Positions 32,144-42,190 of a stretch of DNA of 64,000 nucleotides are shown here, one piece after another. Location: assembly GCA_024734555.1 (NCBI GenBank), contig JANPWX010000026.1:1244783-1308782 (forward strand), read 5' to 3'. Both the position numbers and the translations under genes were made by a program. The notes under the pieces were generated by a model. The model had not been told where the DNA came from. It worked only from the letters and a program-made list of their open reading frames with translations, and ran no database searches. Within the stretch, counting starts at the first letter, position 1. Each line of letters opens with the position of its first letter. This DNA is from Trochalopteron elliotii (lineage: Eukaryota; Chordata; Aves; Passeriformes; Leiothrichidae).

Positions 32144-35110
32144 CTTAATACTCCTTATATTGGACTCTGGAAATAAGTAGAGACGTTTGCATTAATGTTT
32201 TGCTCTCAAAAACATCTCCCTTGGTATAGGGTGTAGGCATATGTTGCTATAGGCAGCAGGAAGAATACATATACCAATGATAGAAAGACATTAACAGGTT
32301 AAGTCATGAGTTAACAGTTGATGGAGGGACCCAGGAGTACAAATGAAATAGCTAGTTATAAACTAGCTTACAAACTTTATCCATTTTTGTAGTTCACAGA
32401 TAAACCACTGTAAGTCTAGGCACAATATGTATATAGCCATTAGAGTAGCCTTGATATTCTCTTTGTATAACCAATCTATACATTCATATATTATTTTGAC
32501 ATCAGTTAAAAAGTCTCCCACTTCACTCCAAAAATAGTGTTGAGGAAAAAAAAGAAAATTATTGCTTCATTTCTTTAGCTGTTTTACTCTATAGGCAAGT
32601 ATTATTGGTGATGGTAGCAGTGAAGACATTTTTAAGTCTAATGGGATGTGGGCATGCATCATAATATTTCTTTTTCATACCATGAATGATGTGTAGATTG
32701 GGCCAGTCTGTGGTACCTATTTTGTGTACTTGCTTCTGGAAGATGAAAATCTGGGTATGTAGACTAAAAAGGGTTGTTTCCCTGAACAATGCTATTGTTG
32801 AGATGATCAAAGGGCTGTGACACCTAGGACTCATTGTAGGTACATTTTCAGTCTGCATGTGCTAAGTATGTTTTCCTGAGTTGAATACAAATTTTTTACA
32901 AAACATTCTGGACCTTACTTGAAGTTAAAGAAATTTTTGAAATTTGAATGGTGGCGCATGATAATGTGATAACACAAAATGTTCATGCAGAGTTCACCTG
33001 ATGAAGCTTTGGTATGTGCAGTATTTAAATACTCTTTACTAATGCATAATTTAAGGACTTGAGTTTTCAGTACAGAAGATTGAATAAGGTATTATTATTT
33101 CTAAAAGGCACAGGATAAATCAAACAATAAAGGATCTTAATTCTCTGTCTCTTGTAAAAGTGAGTGGTTGTACATAAGATTACAAGTGAAGGTGAGATAA
33201 CTTCATTTTAATATGGTAACCCTTTTTATCTGCTTATTGAACTGGTGGAAAAGAGGGAGGTTCACTTTGCAAGGAGTTGAATTCAAATATAACAGAAATT
33301 ACTTGTGGAAGTAACAACTAACAGGAGTATTCTCAGAAAATTCTTCCATTGTTACTTTAAAAAAATATTTTAAATGCCAATTCTTTTTTTTTCTAATTGT
33401 AATAGTGGCAGAAAATGGATGGACAAAGCTTTTCTTTATGTAGACCTGAGTAGATCCTGTTGTACAAAGCCTGGATGATTAATCCCCACAAAATGTAGAA
33501 TATGGCCTAGTGACTTCCCAGAAAGGACATCAGTTTAAATTTATTAACAGTCTTTATTTATGAGGGGGTCATAAAAAAAAAGAGAGAAAAGTTTTTTCAC
33601 AAAAAAAGTCTCTAAAAAGCTAAGTATGTAGAGTTGAGAGATCTGTCTCTTTCACTAAACGAAAAGAGTTGTTATGTGGACGATATAGTACAATCACAAT
33701 TTTGACCAGTCAAGATGGAGTTCTTCTGCTAAACTTTGAAAAACAAGTTTTAGTGAAATAAAATAGGATGAATTACTTGCATTTTCTCTTCTAAGTTAGG
33801 CTTCTTTACTTTTTGCTTTGCTGTACACTGTTAGGTTGATTGGTCACTTCCAGTGTTGTAGTGTGTGGGATTTTTTTTAAAAAAAAAATTTAATATTTTC
33901 CAAGTTATTTGCAACAGTTTTTACCTCTCTTTAGTTACTTGAAATTGCTGAAAGACTAAGAAACTGAGATACTAAAATGGAAATAAGAGTAGAGTCAGTC
34001 CTTGAAAAAATCAATACCAATCAACAAAACAAAACCCCCAACACAAGAACACTCAACAAAGAAAAGCTGTCAGGCTGGAAATCCTGTCAAAATAAATTGT
34101 AAAAAATTCATTCTATAGGCATTTCATCATTTTCCTTGCCATACAAATGTTGGCTACTCCGGCCTGTGAATTGGCTGGCCTTGTTGTCTCTAGTCTCTCA
34201 GTCTTAGGAGATCAGTGGTACTCAGACGTGCCATAAAGATCTCTTCTGATCTCAGCTCAGAAGGTCAGATAGATTGGAAAAACAGAAAGTTATCAGTGCG
34301 CAAATAAAAGCCTGTACAATCTCTTATCTTTTTTTTTTTCCCTGCATTTCTAACTTACTGCTTTCCTAACTTCAGCAAAGTAGGAAGGTTCTCGTAACTG
34401 GGTGAAATGTGCCTCTACCAATTGACTTTCATAGATTATTGAAAGCACAACTCATTCTGAATACTCTCAAAGTATTTCTGAATGCTGAGATAAGGCTATA
34501 CACAATTTGGTATGCTTATTTCAACAAATCACTGTTTTGAAGTTCAAATTGGCACATTCCTAACATTGAATTTTTACTGTGTGCACTCTAAATAGTTCTA
34601 AAATGTGACTCTGAGAATAACTGCTTGGGCCTCTGAAATGTAGGCTCTGTTACAATTGTACAATGTAGGCTCAGAAAACTGAATCATGTTTTTCACTTTA
34701 AATTCTTGTGCTTATTGGTAATGAAAGAATAGTGATATTCAGTGGAATGTGTAGGCTCAGGTAGAGTTAATACTAGTTTGTTATAGAACACAGGGACAGA
34801 GATTTCCTGAGGAATTCCATTTCCTGGTGACTTTATATGTCTCAGTCTACTGGTATTTTTTGGGTAGGTATCTTTTGTGCGTTTTGCTCCCTGTGAGACA
34901 GTCCTAACTTGGAGAATTTTTCTGCATGAGTGACTCAGAAGTATTTATTCTCTCCTGAAGAGGATGCACATCTATTATGTGAAACTTCCATCTTCCTTTG
35001 TATTTAAGGTAATAAAGTACAGAAGAGATATTTACTGAGTCTGGTAATTTTGTTCTGCTTTGTTTTGCATTTTGAAAACTGCATCACTTGAGTTTTTTTC
35101 CTCTTTTAGA

Positions 35111-35153
35111 TGACAGGTGTGACAGTTGAGACAAATTGCTGTCACACCTTTCA
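35111..35153. promoter_or_regulatory. Inverted repeat of T-box-like half-sites
   Basis: AGGTGTGACAG at 35115-35125 and its exact complement at 35139-35149, with a 13-nt spacer. Beyond one mismatch, three more outer pairs extend it. AGGTGTGA is the half-site recognised by T-box factors. The element could equally be a chance hairpin; binding is not shown. Confidence 0.4.
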
Positions 35154-37504
35154 GTGTTCTGTTATTAGGTATTCAGGATCTGCTTGGTCTTTCTTGAAGT
35201 GTCCTTGGTCAATTTTTTTTAAGGTTGAACTTTTCTCTCTCTGCATCATATCTCAATGTCTGTAGAAGGAATTGTAATGCTCTGAGATTTTGATCCTTGT
35301 GGTTTTACCTGAAGGCAGCTAAACACTGAAGAAGATGTTTAGAAAATTAACTCAACCTGAGCCAAAATCAGGACACATTGTTGTGTAAATTCTAAGGTTT
35401 TATTCTGTATCCCTTCTTATAGTGCAGTAGTTGCTGAAGCCTGGGTTATCTAGCCAGCCTACTTGAGTCGGTGTATAAAACTGGTGAAGAAAATTCTTAG
35501 TTTTTGAGGTAATTTAACCCACAAAGATTGTATATAATAGGTCTGTATATGCAAATCAGTAAATAGTATTAAATTTATGTTTGTGTATTAATACCTAATA
35601 CTATGTCTACAAAGACACATTGTCTGTGAAATTGAGTCTTAAGATAAGGATGATTTACAATTGCTAGTTGTGCATAATTTTTTAAAGTGTAGAGTGACAA
35701 CTGTGTAACCAGAAGAAATCAGTAGTAATTAGCCAGTGATCCATGAATGTATGCTATCACAGTCCTTTGGACCTGCTAGGGAGATGAGATACAAACACCA
35801 TGAGGAAATCATGAGTTCTTATAGGGAACTTCCATGATGTTTAAAACAAACAAGAAGAAAACAATCACCCCAAGACCCCAAACCAATGAGTTTTGGCTTT
35901 GGCAAAAAAATTAAATGACAAGAAACTTAGGTGGAGTAGGAAAAAACGGTTTCAAGAAGTTAAAGAGAATAAGAACATTGCGGTTTATACATGGAGAGAG
36001 GAGATGAGATGGAAAGTCTTAGAAGTTCTTGAGGTTCTTAAGGGAGGAATGAAAATTGTCTCATTCCTTCTGCATATGCTTTTACTTTCCACTTTTTCTT
36101 GCTGTCTCAGTGTGGAGAAGTTGATATGTTTTAGCTTCCTCTTAGTAAATATCTGTTAAAAAAATAATTTTCCTTAAAGGATTTACTTAAAAGAAACCTT
36201 GATGGATTTTCATTGTGCTTCTGAGATTGAGTTTTCATCTGTTTTTGAATCTCTGCAGGGAGTATTTTCATCAGTATGAACACTAAATGACCAGTTCAGA
36301 CTTGCCTATGGAAAAATGTTCCTTGATTACTTGATAATCCTCTCTGCTGATAATAAAAATTGGTCTGCTCTGGGCAACATTTTAAAATGTTTTGGTGATC
36401 TGAATTTTCTTGACTGCTAATAAGATGCAGGAAGAGACATCAAATGGCTTTGGGATACATCTCAAAGTACAGGCATTTAATAGTAGTTTAACTGCATTTG
36501 CAGGCAATAGCAACATTTTCTTAATAGCACCATTTTCTTGAAGGTATAATCTTATCAACTGAACTATTTTCAATTTCCTCCACTGACATCCAGTATCAAC
36601 TCTCAAATACATCTCATACCATTATGACAGTCATAGCATTCAGACAGTCTAATAAATATGCAATTATTTTCTTAATTCACAGTTTAAAAACAATGTCTTT
36701 AAACAATCTTCCACACAGTTTTTATGGGATAATTCATAAATTTGTATACAAATCTGTAGGCCTTTTGCTGTCTTACTGTACTTGAGAATGCACAATAATT
36801 TGCTTGTGATTGCAAATCCAAAAATGTTTAATTTTTAAACATTTCAGTTGACGAAAAAAAAGGTTACATTCCTGGTAAATTATGTGGTACATAAAAGTGA
36901 TAAAATATCTGTGGCTGAAATAATACAAAGTTTGTCTATAGATAGATACACATACAGTGCTACTTGTAACAAGGACAGGATGGTGTGGCATTTCTGATTT
37001 AAGGCCTAATAGAGAGCCATATCAGTCTATCAGCTGACTTCAGTAGGTACTCAAGCAACTCGGCATTGTGTTAGACAACTGAGAACACTGACCAGCTTAA
37101 ATGACCAAGTTAACTGTACCTCATATCATCAATTCATGAACCTGTAGGATTGAGCGGGACATTGTGTACCAAGGGTCACACAAGAGATAAGCCCTGTAGA
37201 AAACTACTGCTGTGTCATGGAAACAAAATCATTTGCATTTGCCAGTGCATAACAACTCATGCAATTTTTATGAAGGCACCATATTTCTTTCATCTCAATT
37301 TCTTCAGCTGGGAATAGGAACTGCGTTCAGTCGTCTGCCTGAAGTAACATCACTACTATGTTTCTGTGCTTCTTTATTTAATATAGATAATAATGGAAAT
37401 TGTACTTATCTGGTACTACTACTTATTAGTAGTAGTCAGTAGAAGAGGCAGGTAGCATGGCCAACAAAAGACAGGTTGCTGGGGCAGTGTCTGTGTGTGT
37501 ACTC

Positions 37505-37541
37505 ACTCTCCCTCTCTCTTCCTCTCCCTTTCTCCCTTTTT
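37505..37541. repeat. CT-rich pyrimidine tract
   Basis: About 37 bp of C and T with one A near the start, dominated by CTCT and TCCCTTT units, directly abutting the 3' end of the minus-strand CR1. Confidence 0.8.
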
Positions 37542-37685
37542 CATAGAATCACAGAATGTTTTGGGTTGGAAGGGACCTTAAAGGTTGTCTAGTTCCAACC
37601 CTCCTGCCAGGGCAGGGGTGCCACCCACTAGACTGGGTTGCTCAAAGCTCCATCCAGCGTGGGCGCTTGGGCACTTCTGATTGCA
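37541..37685 (-). mobile_element. CR1 LINE 3' end fragment, antisense to FSTL5
   Basis: On the + strand it reads TCATAGAATCACAGAATG, then TTGGGTTGGAAGGGACCTTA, then CCTGCCAGGGCAGGG, CCACTAGACTGGGTTGCTC and CCATCCAGCGTGG, which is the reverse complement of a CR1 3' end. The match fades after about 37685, giving a 5'-truncated copy of roughly 145 bp. No RT coding is included. Confidence 0.9.
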
Positions 37686-39978
37686 GACAGGCATAATGTC
37701 CTTGTGTCACTTAGCAGGTCTGCTTTTGTTCTGTCCCTCTGTGGAACAGGCTTTATACACTACAAACTCCACTGATGACAATAGTCTTCCTGTAGTTGCT
37801 TAACCAGAGAGCAGCTACCAACCACCTCTACAAAGTGAACGTAAGGCCATCAAGTGCCTGTCTTTACCAATGTGTACTTTTCCAGAGTGGACTTACAAAT
37901 GCCATATTTAAATGCATCGTAATAAGTCAAATTAAATATCTGAAATGGTCTGAAGAAGTGTGCATGACAAATCAGTTTTGCTGTGCACAATATGGAATTC
38001 TAATGGTGAACTAGTTGATGGTTTATGGTTTTGAAGTGGTAAGTTTGTGCTCATTAAAAAAAAAGGCCTGAATTATGAACATTTTTTGATGAGACAGGTA
38101 CTCAGCGCAGTAGAATATTCACATGTTCTAAGAAGAAAGGATTAATACCTCTCTTGCCATGCTGAGAACAATGTCCAGCAGGGGGAAAAGAGACTGGAAA
38201 TGAAGTCTGATAATGAGTGTCAGTGATGGATGAGAGGAAAAATCCCTTAAGAAATATAATCAGAGTTCTATCAGGAGGAATGGATGAACCCATGACTTTG
38301 GCAATTCTAATGCAAGTAGTTGTAAAATAATATATCTCTGTAAATCAATATGAAGGAAGAAAAAAATCATAAGGCTTAAACTCAGAAAAAAAGGGAAGCA
38401 AGACATTATAAATAATTTCAGATTTGCTGATTGCAACCTGCACTACAGTTCGTTCTATGAACACAGCATCTATGCCTTGAGCAGGGAAAGGGATTTTGGA
38501 ATCTCAAGAAAAATGTTGTCATACACTATAGGTTGTGATTGATGTACAGAGTTGTTCTATATTTAAAACAGATCTTTGAAAGATCCATTTTGGAGCTCTG
38601 AATCCTCCATGTAATCTTTCAAAGAGAAGGAACAATGGTATTTTGACTAAATAGTTGAGAACAGTAATAATGGAGGTATCCAAGTTGTCCCTTGGCAGAT
38701 CAATGAATATAAGATCCAAGAGGAAAAGCAATTGCAGGAAAACTACATGAGATCTTTAATTGAATAACCAGTCACTCTCTGTACACTACCATAATCCTTA
38801 AACTGGAATTTGTAATTTATGTGCTAGTGATTCTTTCAGTATATTAATTAGATAAAACTCCCTTGTGTTCCTACCAGATTTAACATAAAGAATTTCTGGA
38901 AGTATAATCTGCTTTTGTGCAGTGCTGTTTGGTGCTGGATGGCAAAACAGACTTTGAAAATGGAATACAATTTTTTTATGGTTTTCACTGTGGTTTAGAC
39001 AAGGGAGAAGTAGGTATTGCCACAATTGTTGAATAATTTTTATATGGAGGTTACTAATGTTCAAGCATAAAAAAGTACTAGGCATTAGTAAGAGGCTGAC
39101 CCTTTTTGTAAGAATTTGAATTTTATGCATGGAAAAACATTGTTAGACTTGTTTTCAGGAAATAGACAAATTCATGACTAATACTTGGCTAATAAGCACA
39201 AGATATGCAAAGTATATTTTGCCAACATCCATTTCATATTTTGTGGTACATTATGCAAGGTGAAACTGTTAACTTTTGTAGTTCGAGTTAATGATTCTCA
39301 TAATTTCTAAATCGTTTATGAGCTGCAAATATCCATGATAAGTTGGCTGAAGTTTCATTTTATAAATTTGAAGGTACTGTTTGACTTGAACTGGGGATCA
39401 GATGCTTGGATTTTGCTTGCTTAGTGGTTTATGACCTGAAGAATATTACTTAGCTGATGTTTCCATATGGAATATAATTTTTTTTCATCACAGCAGACTT
39501 AATGATTCTAAAGAAGGTTGAAAAATGAATGTGCATGGGTTTTGTGATGTTGTCACAAAGAATGATTATAAAATGTGTTTGATAGCAGTAGCAATAGCAT
39601 TACATAGGAAGTTTAATTCTGTGTTTTCTCCTTAATGATACAGTCTACCTTACTGTTTCAGACACATCATTATAGGTGTTATCTGTCATGTGTATGCTTT
39701 AGAAGAAAACCTTTGAATTTTGTGTACCGACTCCATTTTTTTATCCTTTTCAAAAATTTGCTCAGTTTTTTGTGAACCTATTGGTTAACTTGCACAGTTG
39801 CATGCATAGTGGAAGTTAAATTTGGCACAAATAATCTGCAAAGATTTCATCTGAACAGAATGCTGAAGTCCAGAGATGGAAAGTTTGCACAGATACCTAT
39901 TCTGTTATTAAGTTCCTGCTGGAATTTAATTAGAATAGAGGACAAAGCAGTAGGTACCTGTGCCACTACTCTTGGCAA
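37686..39978 (+). other. FSTL5: FSTL5 intron sequence, no gene seen
   Basis: AT-rich with short chance frames only (for example 38798-39130 on the minus strand). No repeats or exons recognised. Confidence 0.6.
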
Positions 39979-41010
39979 TATAGAATTATAGAATGTTTTG
40001 GAAAGGGAAGAGAAGGGGAAGATCAACCAGTTCCAACTGCCCTGCCATGGGAAGGATGCCATTCATGAGACCAGGTTGCTCAGGGCCCCATCCAACTTGG
40101 CCCTCAACACAGAATCACAGAATGTGCTGAGTTGGAAGAGACTCACAGCGTTCATCAAAGTCCAACTCCTGGCCCTGCATGGGACAGCTCTGGGAATCAC
40201 ACCATGTGCCTGAGAACGTTATCGAGTCATTTCTTGAACAATATCAGTCTTGGCGCTGTGACCAGGCCCTGGGGAGCCTGTTCCAGTGCATAACCCCCTT
40301 TGGGTGAAAAGCTTTTTCCTAATATTTAACCTAAACCCCCTCTGACACAACTTCAGGCCATTCCTTCATGTCCTGTCCCTTGTCACCACAGAGCAGAGAT
40401 CAGTGCCTGCCTCTCCTCTTCTCTTCATGAGAAAGTTGTAGACTGGGATGAGGTCCCCTCTCAGTCTCCTCTTCCTGTGGCTGAACAGGCCAAGTGACCT
40501 CAGACACTCCTCATTAGGAGTGGGCTTGCCTTCAAGGCCCTTCACCATTATTGTTGCCCTTCTTTGCACATTCTTTGATAGTCTAATGAGCTTTTTATAT
40601 TGTAGTGCCTAAAACTGCACGCAGGATTCAGGATTAGTGCAGAGCAGAGGGGACAATCCCCTCCCTTGCCTGGCTGACGATGCTGTGCCTGATGCATCCA
40701 AGGACAAGGTTGACCCTCCTGGCTGCCAGGGCACTGCTGGCTCATGTTCAACTTGCTTTTGTCTGGGACCACTAGGTCCCTTCCTGCAGTGCTGCACTCC
40801 AGCCTCTCACACCCCAATCTGTCTGTATGTACTTCCAGGGATGGGCCCTCCACAGCCTCTGTGAACAACCTGTTCTGTGCTTCACCATAGTGAAGAATTC
40901 GTAGTGAATAATTTCTTCCTAACATCCAATCTAAACCTGTAATCAAATGTTTGATTTGATTGCCCCTTTTCTTGTCACTATCTGGCTGTATACAAAGTCC
41001 TTCTCTATAA
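39979..41010 (-). mobile_element. Older CR1 LINE copy, split by a younger CR1
   Basis: Two pieces of one minus-strand CR1: 39979-40110 (3' end, from a degraded ATAGAATTATAGAATG through CCATCCAACTTGGCCCTCAACAC) and 40831 to about 41010 (TTCCAGGGATGGGCC, CACAGCCTCTGTGAACAACC, TTTCTTCCTAACATCCAATC, TGCCCCTTTTCTTGTCACTA). In intact copies these pieces are continuous, with TTGGCCTTGAACAC running straight into TTCCAGGGATGG. The break point coincides with the ends of another CR1. The outer 5' limit near 41010 is approximate. Confidence 0.85.
40111..40830 (-). mobile_element. Younger CR1 LINE (CR1-J-like) nested inside the older copy
   Basis: A 720-bp minus-strand CR1 whose 3' end (AGAATCACAGAATGTGCTGAG on the + strand side) starts at 40111. 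The minus strand encodes the C-terminal part of ORF2: RRAT.MVKGLEGKP, SLGLFSHRKRRLRGDLIPVY and VVTRDRT at 40366-40569, and LNMSQQCPGSQEG further 5' near 40720-40750. Frames are long but interrupted, including a small deletion near 40630, so it is not active. It is cut at 40830, a 5' truncation inside ORF2. The GTGCTGAGTTGGAAG 3' end points to the CR1-J-like group common in neoavian birds, from memory. Its better preservation and its nesting both show it is younger than its host copy. Confidence 0.88.
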
Positions 41011-41270
41011 TTTCTATAAATACCTACCATATAATTTGCAAGTATTTCTTTCAATATGATGGCTAAAATAGATGCAGTGTTAATAGTTGTGATAGAGCCA
41101 CATCCTCAGTGACAGATTTCTCATGTCTAAGTTTGTTGGGTTTTTTTTCTTTTTTTCTTGTATGGGTATAATCCTATTAAAATATCTGTACAAGGAAATG
41201 TGTATACATCTGGAGAGTGATCCAGTTGAGGTTCCTTTAACAATAACAGCTATGTAAAATACCATGGTTC

Positions 41271-41402
41271 TGGCTTTTTGGTTTTGGGTTGTTGTTTGGT
41301 TTGGGTTTTGTGGTTTTTTTTTGTTTTGTTTTGTTTTTTTTTTGTTTTTTTTTTGTTTTTTGTGATTTTTTTTTTTGTTGTTTTGTTTTGTTTTGTTTTT
41401 CT
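41271..41402. repeat. T/G-rich low-complexity tract
   Basis: About 130 bp of T-runs broken by G (TTTTGTTTTG units, TTGGTTTTGGGTTG). An 82-codon frame over it is only Phe/Val/Leu/Cys from composition. Confidence 0.85.
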
Positions 41403-41989
41403 TCCTGTTTTTCTACTAGTGTGTTTGGGAAAACCAGCTTGCAATGACACCTGCTCTGTACACTGCATAACGTGTATCTGTCCTATGAGAATAACTATTC
41501 AACTTCTTACTGTATCAACTAGATAAAATGTTAGTCTGCTCCACATTCTAGGTGTAAAGATTTTAAATATTTCATACTTTTTTCTAATTATAGTTCGAAT
41601 ATTCTATACTGTAAAATTTGCAACTTACAAATATGTCATGAAATCTATGGAATTTAGGATTGTAGGAAATTAGTTGTTGGATTTTAATTTTTTTTTTTTT
41701 ATTTCCTTGTGTTTAGAAGTAATAACTGACTGTGGGACAAGTTCATGTTCCTTTTTTTTGCTCAATATGCACATATTAATCTCAGTGGAATAAACACAGT
41801 TCAGTATGTAAATTCCTTATTTAAAGTGCCCTAAATGTGATTTTTGGGGTTTTAGACAGTAGATGATAGGTTTGCTGTTGTCAGACGTGTAAATATTACT
41901 GAGAGATTTTTGGGTTACCCAAAATGTATCTGAATCTCTCCCCTAATGGACCCATCGCTGCAGTGAGATTTAACAGGCTGTTGGCTCTG

Positions 41990-42190
41990 TCTCCTGGCTT
42001 GCAGTAGAAGTCACAGAAAGCTGACTCAGCTGAAGTCACTGAGTGTTTCCTCGTTGGCTTTGTTATGGCCAGTAAATTTCATCACAGAAGGAAGGAAAGA
42101 AGTCGTAAGGAGGCCAAAGTAATACCAGGTATCGCATCACTTGTTTCAATGTCGATTGGTATCGCTTCATAAGGACTTAATGCAGTCCAT
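41990..42190 (+). promoter_or_regulatory. Candidate intronic regulatory element with a palindromic MARE
   Basis: Seen: the perfect odd-centred palindrome AGCTGACTCAGCT at 42019-42031, which contains the 11-bp core of the Maf recognition element (TPA type; also an AP-1 site); a SOX-like CTTTGTT at about 42058-42064; a 12-bp near-repeat GGTATCGCWTCA at 42128-42139 and 42158-42169, exactly 30 bp apart; and at least five CpGs in about 120 bp of otherwise CpG-poor intron. Known: large and small Maf, Bach and AP-1 dimers bind such sites. That this is an enhancer is inference. Confidence 0.35.

Larger units (their letters stand above)
28117..37540 (+). other. FSTL5: FSTL5 intron sequence, no gene seen
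   Basis: AT-rich intron with two inverted repeats (29774-29830 and 35111-35153), a poly-A plus C-run tract (31613-31670), a T/G-rich patch (32084-32143) and a CT-rich tract (37505-37541) that abuts the next CR1 end. No coding exon recognised on either strand. Confidence 0.6.

Noticed and set aside
36822..36844. 10-bp inverted repeat AAATGTTTAA with a TTT loop
   Set aside because: Short AT-only-type stem expected by chance in this composition; no extension.
41278..41526. 82-codon hydrophobic frame as a membrane protein
   Set aside because: It is the translation of a T/G low-complexity tract; Phe/Val/Leu content is a composition effect.
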